Source: Streptomyces sp. NBC_00659
GTDB taxonomy: Bacteria > Actinomycetota > Actinomycetes > Streptomycetales > Streptomycetaceae
NCBI RefSeq assembly: GCF_036226925.1
Contig: NZ_CP109031.1
Span: forward strand, 5,828,001-5,892,000
Reading direction: 5' to 3'
Length of the DNA stretch: 64,000 nt
This document shows, piece by piece, positions 41,091 through 51,191 of this stretch (within the stretch, counting starts at the first letter, position 1; every line of letters starts with the position of its first letter). The position numbers and the translations under genes are program-made. The notes under the pieces are model-generated. The model saw nothing but the letters and a program-made list of their open reading frames with translations. It was not told where the DNA came from and ran no database searches.

Positions 41091-41260
41091 GGGGCCGTGA
41101 CTGGCGCGCTGGGATGGGATCGACCATCGGGGAGCGGCACCCGCGCTGTGGCTTCCCCGGGGCGATCCCGGACCTCTGGACGGAGAAGCAGGCCGTTGTG
41201 AGGGGCCCGGACCGTCCGGGCGAGGAGTCGTGGCAACCGAGTGCCGTGCGCCTGGGCCGA
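41091..41260 (+). ncRNA. ZTP riboswitch (pfl motif) upstream of glyA
   Basis: The 5' domain 41091-41141 has the conserved CCGTGACTGGCG, a second stem GATGG/CCATC (41114-41127 region) and GGGGAGCGGC; GGGGCCG pairs with CGGCACC with one mismatch (stem P1). The 3' domain at 41245-41257 carries CGCCTGGGC, whose CGCC can pair with GGCG of the first part to form the pseudoknot. The two halves are joined by a ~100-nt linker. Ligand ZMP/ZTP signals shortage of 10-formyl-THF; binding is expected to raise glyA expression. Coordinates are approximate. Confidence 0.88.
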
Positions 41261-41295
41261 CCCGTGAACGCTGAAAGCAACGTCCGGAGGCCGTC

Positions 41296-42741
41296 ATGCC
41301 AGAGCCCCTTTCCACCGAGTCCACCGCCTTCCGCAGCGCCCTCGACGTGATCCGGGCCGTGGAGCCCCGTGTCGCCGACGCCATCGGCCAGGAGATCGCC
41401 GACCAGCGCGACATGCTCAAACTGATCGCGTCCGAGAACTACGCCTCCCCGGCCACCCTGCTGGCCATGGGCAACTGGTTCAGCGACAAGTACGCCGAGG
41501 GCACCGTCGGCCGCCGCTTCTACGCCGGCTGCCGCAACGTCGACACCGTCGAGGCCCTCGCCGCCGAGCACGCCCGCGAACTGTTCGGCGCCGAGCACGC
41601 CTACGCCCAGCCGCACTCCGGCATCGACGCCAACCTCGTCGCCTTCTGGGCCGTCCTCGCCGCCCGCGTGGAGGTCCCGGCTCTTGCCAAGGCCGGCGTC
41701 CGCAACGTCAACGACCTCTCCGAGGCCGACTGGGCCGAACTGCGCCAGGCCTTCGGCAACCAGCGCATGCTCGGCATGTCCCTGGACGCCGGCGGCCACC
41801 TCACCCACGGCTTCCGCCCGAACATCTCGGGCAAGATGTTCGACCAGCGCTCCTACGGCACCGACCCCGCCACCGGTCTCATCGACTACGAGGCCCTGCG
41901 CGCCTCCGCCCGCGAGTTCAAGCCGCTGATCATCGTCGCCGGGTACTCCGCCTACCCCCGTCTGGTGAACTTCCGCGTCATGCGCGAGATCGCCGACGAG
42001 GTCGGCGCCACCCTCATGGTCGACATGGCGCACTTCGCCGGCCTGGTCGCGGGCAAGGTCCTGACCGGCGACTTCGACCCGGTCCCGCACGCCCAGATCG
42101 TCACCACCACCACGCACAAGTCGCTCCGCGGCCCGCGCGGCGGCATGGTCCTGTGCGACGAGACCCTCGCCGAGCAGGTCGACCGCGGCTGCCCGATGGT
42201 CCTCGGCGGACCGCTTCCCCACGTCATGGCCGCCAAGGCCGTCGCGCTCGCCGAGGCCCGCCGCCCCGAGTTCCGCGACTACGCCCAGGCCGTCGTCGAC
42301 AACTCCCGCGCGCTCGCCGAGGGCCTGATGCGCCGCGGCGCCACACTGGTCACCGGCGGCACGGACAACCACCTCAACCTCATCGACGTGGCCTCCTCCT
42401 ACGGCCTGACCGGCCGCCAGGCCGAGTCCGCCCTGCTCGACTCGGGCATCGTCACCAACCGCAACGCCATTCCCGCCGACCCGAACGGCGCCTGGTACAC
42501 CTCCGGCATCCGCATCGGCACGCCCGCGCTGACCACCCGCGGGCTCGGCGCCACCGAGATGGACGAGATCGCCGGTCTGATCGACCGCGTCCTGACCGCC
42601 GCGGAGGCGGGCACCACCGCCAAGGGCGCGCCCTCCAAGGCGCAGCACGTCCTGGACGCGAAGATCTCCGACGAGATCGCCCACCGCGCGAGCGACCTGC
42701 TCACCGGCTTCCCGCTCTACCCGGAGATCGACCTCGGCTGA
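41296..42741 (+). CDS. glyA: serine hydroxymethyltransferase
   Basis: 481 residues, the longer actinobacterial SHMT form. It converts serine and THF to glycine and methylene-THF. Evidence: [51 protein letters not shown] and the PLP lysine in [14 protein letters not shown]; the DNHLNLIDV segment is also conserved. The ATG at 41296 has CCGGAGG 7-13 bases upstream. Expression is probably governed by the ZTP riboswitch ending ~35 bp before the start. Followed by a hairpin at 42751-42776. Confidence 0.95.
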   Translation: MPEPLSTESTAFRSALDVIRAVEPRVADAIGQEIADQRDMLKLIASENYASPATLLAMGNWFSDKYAEGTVGRRFYAGCRNVDTVEALAAEHARELFGAEHAYAQPHSGIDANLVAFWAVLAARVEVPALAKAGVRNVNDLSEADWAELRQAFGNQRMLGMSLDAGGHLTHGFRPNISGKMFDQRSYGTDPATGLIDYEALRASAREFKPLIIVAGYSAYPRLVNFRVMREIADEVGATLMVDMAHFAGLVAGKVLTGDFDPVPHAQIVTTTTHKSLRGPRGGMVLCDETLAEQVDRGCPMVLGGPLPHVMAAKAVALAEARRPEFRDYAQAVVDNSRALAEGLMRRGATLVTGGTDNHLNLIDVASSYGLTGRQAESALLDSGIVTNRNAIPADPNGAWYTSGIRIGTPALTTRGLGATEMDEIAGLIDRVLTAAEAGTTAKGAPSKAQHVLDAKISDEIAHRASDLLTGFPLYPEIDLG

Positions 42742-42750
42742 CGCACCGCA

Positions 42751-42776
42751 CCGGGGCCGGATCCGTCCGGCCCCGG
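42751..42776. terminator. glyA terminator (bidirectional)
   Basis: Perfect 11-bp stem CCGGGGCCGGA/TCCGGCCCCGG with a TCCG loop, 10 bp after the glyA stop and just before the convergent stop. Confidence 0.88.
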
Positions 42777-42794
42777 ACCGGGGGAGGACACCCC

Positions 42795-43529
42795 CTAGAC
42801 CTCGACCAGCTCCGCGCGGACCTCGACCAGCTCCGCGCGCGGTTCCCGCAGCGGTTCGGCGTTCACCCGGCGGACCTTCGCGCGGCGGATGAACCACGTG
42901 GCCCCGGCGCCGAGGGTCAGGCCCGCCACGAGTCCGGGCAGCGCCCACGCCGCCGGGTCCGGCGCCACCCGGACACCGGACGCGCCCGACCCGGAGCCGA
43001 ACAGTTTTCCCTCCTGCGTGAGCTGGCCGAACACCGAGAGCGGCGCCCGGTGCCAGCGGAAGTCGCCGCCCACCAGGTCGGGAGCCAGATCCGACCGCAC
43101 CCACGGCGCGCCGTCCGCGGTGAGGAACACCTGGTCCTGGCGCTCGATGGCGACGTCACCCCCGGCACCCGTGACTCCCCAGATCACCGTGACCTCAGGA
43201 ACGGGAAGGTGGCCGTCCGCCCACTCGTCGGGCGTCTTCTTCGGCCCCTCGTACCGGGGGGACAGCAGCCGCCACAGCCGTCCGAAATCCGGATCGCCGC
43301 TGTGCAGGGTGGTCGTCCGTCCCGTGTCACCGGCGACGGTCAGGACGATGTCCGGGCTGTCGCCCGAGGAGCCCTGCGCGGCGTACTCCGCGCTCTCCCG
43401 GACCGCCGACGCGACCATCGGCGTGTTCGCCGCCGGTCCGGCCAGGGCGGACGGTGCCGCCGAGACCACCGCCGCGGCGGTCGCCCCCAACGCCCCCATC
43501 ACCGTGACCAGTTCACGAAGCCCGCACAT
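42795..43529 (-). CDS. secreted protein with C-terminal membrane anchor
   Basis: 244 residues. A signal peptide (LVTVMGALGATAAAVVSAAPSALA) precedes an extracellular domain with WRLLSPRYEGPKKTPDEWADG and VTVIWGVTGAGG stretches. A hydrophobic helix at ~212-230 and basic residues (RRAKVRR) follow, giving a type I anchor. The last residues are a duplicated AELVEV unit encoded by a 21-bp direct repeat. No known family is recognised; sequence suggests a surface sensor or structural protein. ATG at 43529. Confidence 0.75.
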   Translation of the reverse strand: MCGLRELVTVMGALGATAAAVVSAAPSALAGPAANTPMVASAVRESAEYAAQGSSGDSPDIVLTVAGDTGRTTTLHSGDPDFGRLWRLLSPRYEGPKKTPDEWADGHLPVPEVTVIWGVTGAGGDVAIERQDQVFLTADGAPWVRSDLAPDLVGGDFRWHRAPLSVFGQLTQEGKLFGSGSGASGVRVAPDPAAWALPGLVAGLTLGAGATWFIRRAKVRRVNAEPLREPRAELVEVRAELVEV

Positions 43530-43748
43530 GGAACCCCCAAACGGCCGACGCAGAGCCGGCCCGCACACCGTTGTGCCAATTTCTGGGTGCGCCGACGGAC
43601 CCGCCGGGGTTCCCCTCGACGGCGACGTCCGAGCAGCGCTCCGCCCTGCCGAATCCGGCTACCTGGGCGGATCGGCATTGTTAAGCGCCCATGACGCCGA
43701 AAGCACCCCCTCCAGGCAGAACGTCACCTCACCGTTGCACTTCCATGA

Positions 43749-44930
<1,182 letters not shown>

Positions 44931-45159
44931 CGGCCGAGGCCACCGCGGTATGCGGGGCCGCGCCCGGCCCTCCGGCGGCGGCACGGCCCCTACCACACCA
45001 CCTTCGGCAGTCAGTACGAGACGAGCGCGACACTCCTACACACGCCGATTGCGGGTCATACCGCCGTACAGTCGAAAGCCGGGGGCGGGCCGAGAGATCG
45101 TCCCCCTCCCGCGCAGCACCACCGAACAGCCCTGACCATCGACAACGACAGGAGACGAC

Positions 45160-45741
45160 GTGGGGACCGTAACGATCGGTGTGTCGATCGCGGTCCCGGA
45201 GCCTCACGGCAGCCTGCTCCAGGAGCGGCGCGCGGGCTTCGGCGACCCCGCGGCTTGCTGCATTCCCACGCACGTCACCCTGTTGCCGCCGACCGAGGTC
45301 GAGGAATCGGCGCTGCCCGCGATCGAGACGCACCTCGTCGAGGTCGCGGCCGCCGGGCGCCCGTTCCCGATGCTGCTGTCCGGCACCGGCACCTTCCGCC
45401 CCCTGTCACCGGTCGTGTACGTCCGGGTCGCCGAGGGCGCCGAGGCCTGCACCCGGCTCCAGAAGCAGGTCCGGGACGTCTCGGGTCCCGTCGCCCGCGA
45501 GCTCCAGTTCCCGTACCACCCGCACGTCACCGTGGCCCACGGCATCGACGACGAGGCGATGGACCACGCCTTCGAGGCGCTCTCCGGGTACGAGGCCGGG
45601 TGGCCCTGCACCGGCTTCGCCCTCTACGAGCAGGGTGCCGACGGCGTGTGGCGCAAGCTCCGCGAGTTCGCCTTCGGCGGCGCCGTGGTGCCCCCGCAGG
45701 CCACCTCGCCCGAGCGGGACACCACACTTCCGGCGCTCTGA
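45160..45741 (+). CDS. 2'-5' RNA ligase/phosphoesterase family protein
   Basis: 193 residues with the two HxT motifs of the 2H phosphoesterase fold: H38 in PTHVTLLPP and H122 in HPHVTVAHG. Such enzymes act on 2',3'-cyclic or 2'-5' RNA ends; the real substrate is unknown. The GTG at 45160 has a strong AGGAGAC ribosome site. It follows trpS by 229 bp. Some paralogues are cyclic-nucleotide hydrolases. Confidence 0.9.
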   Translation: MGTVTIGVSIAVPEPHGSLLQERRAGFGDPAACCIPTHVTLLPPTEVEESALPAIETHLVEVAAAGRPFPMLLSGTGTFRPLSPVVYVRVAEGAEACTRLQKQVRDVSGPVARELQFPYHPHVTVAHGIDDEAMDHAFEALSGYEAGWPCTGFALYEQGADGVWRKLREFAFGGAVVPPQATSPERDTTLPAL

Positions 45742-45754
45742 CGGGCGCGGAACG

Positions 45755-46510
45755 TCAGAGCGGCAGCCGCCTGAAGACCGCGCGCGGCGTGTGCCGCAGC
45801 GCGGACATGACCATCCTCAGGGCCCCCGGCACCCACACCGTCTCCGAGCGGCGCCTCAGCCCCAGTTCGATCGCCGCGGCCACCGCCTCCGGGGTGGTCG
45901 ACAGCGGTACCTCGGGCAGATGGGCCGTCATCCGCGTACGGACGAATCCGGGGCGTACGACCATGACGTGCGCGCCGGTGCCGTGGAGGGCATCGCCCAG
46001 GCCCTGCGCGAAGGCGTCCAGGCCCGCCTTGCTGGAGCCGTAGATGAAGTTCGAGCGGCGGGCGCGTTCGCCCGCGACCGAGGACAGCACCACCAGGGAG
46101 CCGTGCCCCTGCGTCTGCAGCGCCCGCGCGCACACCAGACCCGAGGACACCGCGCCCGTGTAGTTGGTCTGCGCGACCCGGACCGCCGCGACCGGCTCCT
46201 TCTCGTCCAGGGCCTGGTCGCCGAGCACCCCGAAGGCCATCAGCACCACGTCGATGTCGCCCTCGGCGAAGACCTTGCCGAGCACGGCCTCGTGGGACTC
46301 GGGATCGAGGGCGTCGAAGGCGAGGGTACGGACGTCCGCGCCGAGCCGGCGCAGCCGCTCGGCGGCCGCTTCCAGAGCGGGGGCCGGCCGTCCGGCGAGC
46401 CACACCGTGCGGGTCCGCCGGGTGATCAGCCGGCGCGCCGTGGCCAGCGCGATCTCGGACGTGCCGCCGAGGACCAGCAGGGACTGGGGGATACCGAAGG
46501 CGTCCTTCAT
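45755..46510 (-). CDS. DprE2-like short-chain dehydrogenase
   Basis: 251 residues. An SDR with cofactor motif VLGGTSEIALA and catalytic YGSSK (Tyr-x3-Lys in SNFIYGSSKAGLDAF) plus SSVAG. It resembles decaprenyl-phospho-D-erythro-pentofuranosid-2-ulose 2-reductase, which with DprE1 epimerises decaprenyl-phospho-ribose to the arabinose form. The DprE1 homologue is 82 bp upstream on the same strand, and phosphatase and prenyltransferase genes for the same pathway are adjacent, strongly supporting the call. Confidence 0.88.
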   Translation of the reverse strand: MKDAFGIPQSLLVLGGTSEIALATARRLITRRTRTVWLAGRPAPALEAAAERLRRLGADVRTLAFDALDPESHEAVLGKVFAEGDIDVVLMAFGVLGDQALDEKEPVAAVRVAQTNYTGAVSSGLVCARALQTQGHGSLVVLSSVAGERARRSNFIYGSSKAGLDAFAQGLGDALHGTGAHVMVVRPGFVRTRMTAHLPEVPLSTTPEAVAAAIELGLRRRSETVWVPGALRMVMSALRHTPRAVFRRLPL

Positions 46511-46592
46511 GACAGCGAGCTCCTAGAGACGGGGAACCGGAGGGGCGGGCGGGAACGGGCGCGCTGCGGGCCGGGAACGGCGCCGGGGCCCT

Positions 46593-47942
46593 CTACAGGC
46601 CGAGCCGGCGGGACAGGTCCGAGGTGAAGACCCCCCGCGGGTCCAGCTCCTGGCGCAGCGACCGGAACGCGCCGAGCCGCGGATACATGACGTCCAGCAG
46701 CTCGGGCCGCAGCCGCGCGTCCTTGGCGAGGTACACGCGCCCTCCGGCCTGCGCCACCTCCTCGTCCAGTTCGTCGAGGAAGGCGCCGAGGCCCGGCAGG
46801 CCCGCCGGGATGTCCAGGGCCAGGGTCCAGCCGGGCACGGGGAAGGACAGCCAGCCAGGATCGCCCTCTCCGAAGCGCTTGAGGACGGCGAGGAAGGACG
46901 GGCAGCGGCGTTCGGAGATCCGCCGCACGATCCGCCGCAGGGTCTCCTCCCGGCCGTGTCCGACGACGAACTGGTACTGGACGAAGCCGCCGCGCCCGTA
47001 GACCCGGTTCCAGTGCGGCACCCCGTCCAGGGGATGGAAGAAGGCCGGGATCGGCTGGAGTTCACCGGTCCGCAGGCGGGGCGCCCTGCGGTACCAGAGT
47101 TCGTTGAAGAGGCCGACCGTCGTCCGTCCGAGGAGCCCTTCGGGCACGAAGACGGGGGCGGCCGGGAGGCGCGACGGGCGGAACGCCAGCGGGTGTCTGC
47201 GGGCCCGCGGGGGGAGCGCGTCCAGCGGCGCGTGCTCGCCGCGGGTCAGGACCGAGCGCCCCGTCCCGGCCCCGCGCGCGAGGAGGTCGATCCAGGCCAC
47301 CGAGTAGCGGTACCGGTGGTCGGTGGCGGTGAGGCGGGCCATCAGGTCGTCCAGGTCCGCCGCGCGTTCGGTGTCGACGGACATCAGGGCGGTCTCCACC
47401 GGCTGGAGGCGGACGGTCGCCGTCAGGATCACGCCGGTCAGGCCCATGCCGCCCGCCGTGGCGTCGAACAGCGGGGTGCCGGGTCCGACCGTCCGGATCT
47501 CGCCGTCCGCCGTCAGCAGCTCGAAGGACAGGACGTGACGGGCGAAGGAGCCCGACACGTGGTGGTTCTTGCCGTGGATGTCCGCGCCGATCGCGCCGCC
47601 CACGGTCACATAGCGGGTCCCCGGCGTCACCGGCACGAACCAGCCGAGGGGGAGCAGGACCTCCATGAGCCGGTGCAGGGACACCCCCGCGTCGCACCGG
47701 ACCGTGCCGCCGCCCGCGTCGATGGCGTGGATCCGGTCCAGGCCCGTCATGTCGAGCACCGCCCCGCCCGCGTTCTGCGCGGCGTCGCCGTAGGCCCGTC
47801 CGAGCCCCCGGGCGATCCCTCCCCGGACCCCGCACTCCCTCACGGCGGCCGCCGCCTCCCCGTAGGTGCGCGGACGGACCAGACGGGCGGTGGTCGGGGC
47901 GGTGCGGCCCCAACCCGTGACGGAGACGGAGTCGGCAGGCAT
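46593..47942 (-). CDS. DprE1-like FAD-dependent oxidase
   Basis: 449 residues. A VAO-type FAD-binding domain (GIARGLGRAYGDAAQNAGG; IGADIHGKNHHVSGSF) and a substrate domain matching DprE1 throughout, including the catalytic lysine K407 in YLAKDAR and the C-terminal VFTSDLSRRL. The residue at the position of mycobacterial Cys387 (the site attacked by benzothiazinones) is alanine here: A375 in PGWTLALD. The ATG at 47942 is used; a TTG slightly upstream is less likely. It forms an operon with the DprE2-like gene. Confidence 0.9.
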   Translation of the reverse strand: MPADSVSVTGWGRTAPTTARLVRPRTYGEAAAAVRECGVRGGIARGLGRAYGDAAQNAGGAVLDMTGLDRIHAIDAGGGTVRCDAGVSLHRLMEVLLPLGWFVPVTPGTRYVTVGGAIGADIHGKNHHVSGSFARHVLSFELLTADGEIRTVGPGTPLFDATAGGMGLTGVILTATVRLQPVETALMSVDTERAADLDDLMARLTATDHRYRYSVAWIDLLARGAGTGRSVLTRGEHAPLDALPPRARRHPLAFRPSRLPAAPVFVPEGLLGRTTVGLFNELWYRRAPRLRTGELQPIPAFFHPLDGVPHWNRVYGRGGFVQYQFVVGHGREETLRRIVRRISERRCPSFLAVLKRFGEGDPGWLSFPVPGWTLALDIPAGLPGLGAFLDELDEEVAQAGGRVYLAKDARLRPELLDVMYPRLGAFRSLRQELDPRGVFTSDLSRRLGL

Positions 47943-48084
47943 GACCGTGACCGTAGCGCCGCCGAGGGTGCACAACGGGGCAATCTATCCAGCGCTCCCG
48001 GCTCCTCACCGAAATGGGTGATTAATGGGATGTCGTCCAAGATTGCCGTAGTTCTGCGACCACTCCCTAGAAGAGTGGGATCGC

Positions 48085-48663
48085 ATGGACGACCTTGACG
48101 ACCGCGACGAGATGGATCGGCGGCCTGACGGCACGGACCGTCCACCGGACGACATCGACCGTCCGCCTGACGGCATGGACCGCCGGGTGCTGTCCGTACT
48201 CCACGCGTACGGCGGGTACCCGCGGGTCGCGGCCGTCGCACGCGCCCTGTCCTGGAGCGGGGAGCACGGCGCCCTGTGGCTCGCGGCGGGGCTCGCCGGG
48301 GCGGCCGCCGACCGTGGGCGGCGCGGCGCGTGGCTGCGCGCGACGGCGCTCACCGCCGGCGCGCACCTCGCGAGCATGGGGGTGAAACGGATCGTGCGCC
48401 GCCCGCGTCCCACGCACGTGGCACCCCTGGTGAGAACGGCGGGACGGCACTCCTTCCCCAGCTCGCACGCGGCCTCCGCCACCGCCGCGGCGGTCGCGTA
48501 CGGCGCGCTCGGCGCGTACGCCGTCCCGCCGCTCGCCGCCGCGATGTGCCTCTCGCGCCTCGTCGTCGGCGTCCACTACCCCACGGACGTCGCCGCCGGC
48601 GCGGCCCTGGGCGCCGCGGCGGCCGGACTGGGCGCCCGCTGGATCGGGGCGGGCCATGGCTGA
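48085..48663 (+). CDS. PAP2-family phosphatase
   Basis: 192 residues with the three-part PAP2 motif: KRIVRRPRP, PSSHA and SRLVVGVHYPTD. Several membrane helices are predicted. The first ~30 residues repeat a DRPPD unit and are low-complexity. It most resembles the phosphatase that removes 5'-phosphate from decaprenylphosphoryl-5-phosphoribose (Rv3807c-like). The stop overlaps the following UbiA-like gene by 8 bp, supporting that role. It is divergent from the DprE1-like gene, with 142 bp between. Confidence 0.85.
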   Translation: MDDLDDRDEMDRRPDGTDRPPDDIDRPPDGMDRRVLSVLHAYGGYPRVAAVARALSWSGEHGALWLAAGLAGAAADRGRRGAWLRATALTAGAHLASMGVKRIVRRPRPTHVAPLVRTAGRHSFPSSHAASATAAAVAYGALGAYAVPPLAAAMCLSRLVVGVHYPTDVAAGAALGAAAAGLGARWIGAGHG

Positions 48664-49600
48664 GCGTACGGCGCTTCTGGAGCGCGCCCCGGCCCTCGCC
48701 CCGCCGCCGCGGAGCCTGACCGGGCTGCTGCGGGGGCTCGTCAGGACCGCGCGTCCCCGCCAGTGGGTGAAGAACGTGCTCGTCGTGGCCGCCCCGGCCG
48801 CCGCCGGCCGGCTCTTCTCGCTGCACGCCCTCAGCCAACTCGCGCTGGTCTTCCTCCTGTTCACGGCCTGTGCCGCCGCCGTGTATCTGATCAACGACGC
48901 CCGGGACGCCGTCGCCGACCGCGCCCACCCGGTGAAGCGCCACCGCCCGGTCGCCGCGGGCCAGGTCCCCGTCCCGGCCGCGTACGCCGTCGGCGGCGTC
49001 CTCGGGGTCCTCGCGCCCGCGACCGCCGCCTGGTTCTGCTCGCCGGCCGTCTGCGCGCTGCTGACCGCGTACATCGGCATGCAGCTCGCGTACTGCGTGA
49101 GCCTGAAGCACGTGCTCGTCGTCGACCTCGTCGTCGTCACGACCGGGTTCCTGATGCGGGCCATGATCGGCGGCCTGGCCCTCGGCATCCCGCTCTCGCG
49201 CTGGTTCCTGATCACCACCGGCTTCGGGGCGCTGTTCATGGTCTCGGCGAAGCGCTACTCCGAGGCCGTGCAGATGGCGGGCACGGCGGGCGCCACGCGC
49301 GCGCTGCTCACCGAGTACACGACCGGCTACCTGCGGTTCGTGTGGCAGCTCGCCGCCGGGGTCTCCGTCCTCGGCTACTGCCTGTGGGCCCTGGAGGAGG
49401 GCGGAGTGCCGAGCACCGGTCTGCTGCCGTGGCGTCAGCTGTCCGTGGTCGCCTTCATCCTGGCCGTCCTGCGCTACGCGGTCTTCGCCGACCGGGGCAC
49501 GGCGGGCGAGCCGGAGGACGTGGTCCTGAGCGACCGTCCGCTCGCCCTCATCGGCCTGGTCTGGCTGGCCATGTACGGACTCGCCGTGGCGAACTGGTGA
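48656..49600 (+). CDS. decaprenyl-phosphate phosphoribosyltransferase (UbiA family)
   Basis: 314 residues, 8-9 membrane helices. The UbiA motif region LINDARDAVADRAHPVKRHRP carries the metal-binding aspartates (N-D-x2-D), and PRQWVKNVLV is typical of the Rv3806c-type DPPR synthase. It attaches phosphoribose to decaprenyl phosphate, the first step of arabinose donor synthesis. ATG at 48656 within the 3' end of the phosphatase gene; its stop overlaps the GtrA-like start (GTGA). Confidence 0.9.
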   Translation: MAERTALLERAPALAPPPRSLTGLLRGLVRTARPRQWVKNVLVVAAPAAAGRLFSLHALSQLALVFLLFTACAAAVYLINDARDAVADRAHPVKRHRPVAAGQVPVPAAYAVGGVLGVLAPATAAWFCSPAVCALLTAYIGMQLAYCVSLKHVLVVDLVVVTTGFLMRAMIGGLALGIPLSRWFLITTGFGALFMVSAKRYSEAVQMAGTAGATRALLTEYTTGYLRFVWQLAAGVSVLGYCLWALEEGGVPSTGLLPWRQLSVVAFILAVLRYAVFADRGTAGEPEDVVLSDRPLALIGLVWLAMYGLAVANW

Positions 49601-50148
49601 GCGTCACCGAGGACCGGCCCGGTCCCGGTCTCCTCGCCGGGCGCGGGCCGGACACCGGGGCGCCGGATGCCCCGGGGCCCGCGGTCACGGAACCGGCGGC
49701 GGCACCCGGACAGGCCCGTCCCCGGAAGCGTCTCCTGCGCGAGCTTTTCGGGTTCGCCGCGGTCGGCGTCCTCGCCTACGCCGCCGACCTCGGCCTCTTC
49801 GTCTGGCTCCGCGGCCCGGCGGGTCTGGACCCCCTGACGGCCAAGTCGCTGTCCTTCGTCGCGGGCTGCTCGGTGGCGTACGCCGGGAACGCGCTCGGCA
49901 CCTACCGGCACACGGCGGTCCGGGGCCCGCGCCCCTGCCTGATCTTCCTCGCGGTGAACATCGCGGGCGCGCTGGTGCAGTTGCTGTCCATCGCCGTCAG
50001 TCACTACGGGCTCGGGTTCACCTCACCGCGCGCGGACACCGTCTCGGGCGCGGGAGTCGGGATGGCGCTCGCCACTGTCCTGCGATTCTGGGGTACCCGG
50101 TCACTGGTTTTCCGAGGCGAGGGCAGAGTCGGATCATGGACTGGCTGA
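49597..50148 (+). CDS. GtrA-family membrane protein
   Basis: 183 residues. After a ~45-residue Pro/Ala-rich leader it has four helices of the GtrA fold, with FGFAAVGVLAYAADLGLFVW and AKSLSFVAGCSVAYAGNALGTYR. In mycobacteria, the GtrA protein Rv3789 sits beside dprE1 and is implicated in handling the arabinose donor at the membrane. GTG start in a 4-bp overlap with the UbiA-like gene. The end overlaps the next gene by 13 bp. Confidence 0.87.
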   Translation: MSVTEDRPGPGLLAGRGPDTGAPDAPGPAVTEPAAAPGQARPRKRLLRELFGFAAVGVLAYAADLGLFVWLRGPAGLDPLTAKSLSFVAGCSVAYAGNALGTYRHTAVRGPRPCLIFLAVNIAGALVQLLSIAVSHYGLGFTSPRADTVSGAGVGMALATVLRFWGTRSLVFRGEGRVGSWTG

Positions 50149-51191
50149 AAAAGATTCCCGGCGTGGGGCCTTGGGTCGTACGCCTGATGGCCACGCACGC
50201 GTGGCGGTCGTACGAGCGACTGGACCGCGTCAAGTGGACGCGGCTCGCCGCGGCGATGACCTTCATCAGCTTCGTGGCGCTGTTCCCGCTGCTGACGGTG
50301 GCCGCGGCGATCGGGGCCGCCACGCTGAGCACACAGCAGCAGAAGGACCTCCAGGACAAGCTCGCCGAGCAGGTGCCGGGCATCTCCGACCAGCTCGACA
50401 TCAACGGCCTCGTCCAGAACGCCGGCACCATCGGGCTCGTCGCGGGCGCCCTGCTGCTGGTCACCGGCATCGGCTGGGTCGGCTCGATGCGGGAGTGCCT
50501 GCGCGCGGTCTGGGAGCTTCCCGACAGCGAGGAGAACCCCTTCCTGCGCAAGCTCAAGGACGGCGGAGTCCTCGTCGGCCTCGGCGGCGCCGTGCTCCTC
50601 ACCATCGCGGTCTCCACCCTCGCGTCCACGGCGATGGGCTGGTCGGCGCGGCACCTGGGCGTCGACGAGAACGGCTGGGGGAGCACCCTCCTCCAAGGCA
50701 GCGCCTTCGCGGTGGCCGTGCTCGCCGACTTCCTCGTCCTGCTGTACGTCCTCACGCTGTTGCCCGGTGTCGAGCCGCCGCGCCGCCGGCTGATCGTCGC
50801 CGCGCTGATCGGCGCCGTCGGGTTCGAGCTGCTCAAGCTGCTGCTCAGCGGCTACATGCGAGGGGTAGCGTCCAAGAGCATGTACGGCGCCTTCGGGGTG
50901 CCGATCGCGCTGCTCCTGTGGATCAACTTCACCTCGAAACTGCTCCTGTACTCCTCCGCCTGGACGGCGACACCGAGCGAGGAGCGGGACCGGGAAGCGG
51001 CGGACGACGACGCACCGGCGGGCCCGGACGGGGTGGCCGGTAGTCCCGCGGGCCGGCCGGTCCCGGGGGAACCGGCCGGACCGCGGGACCGGAGGGACCC
51101 CGAGGCTCCGAAGAGCGCGGAGGAGGCCCCCGAGACCCGCGCGGTCAGCGGCGGCGGCGCATCAGGTCCGGCAGCGGCCAGCGGCGGTTGA
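50136..51191 (+). CDS. YihY/BrkB-family membrane protein
   Basis: 351 residues. Six membrane helices over ~residues 40-285, with AAAMTFISFVALFPLLTVAAAIG and IALLLWINFTSKLLLYSSAW typical of the YihY family. The last ~65 residues are a Pro/Asp/Glu/Ala-rich tail. The role of the family is unsettled. It begins inside the 3' end of the GtrA-like gene and ends 47 bp inside the convergent carboxypeptidase gene. Confidence 0.9.
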   Translation: MDWLKKIPGVGPWVVRLMATHAWRSYERLDRVKWTRLAAAMTFISFVALFPLLTVAAAIGAATLSTQQQKDLQDKLAEQVPGISDQLDINGLVQNAGTIGLVAGALLLVTGIGWVGSMRECLRAVWELPDSEENPFLRKLKDGGVLVGLGGAVLLTIAVSTLASTAMGWSARHLGVDENGWGSTLLQGSAFAVAVLADFLVLLYVLTLLPGVEPPRRRLIVAALIGAVGFELLKLLLSGYMRGVASKSMYGAFGVPIALLLWINFTSKLLLYSSAWTATPSEERDREAADDDAPAGPDGVAGSPAGRPVPGEPAGPRDRRDPEAPKSAEEAPETRAVSGGGASGPAAASGG

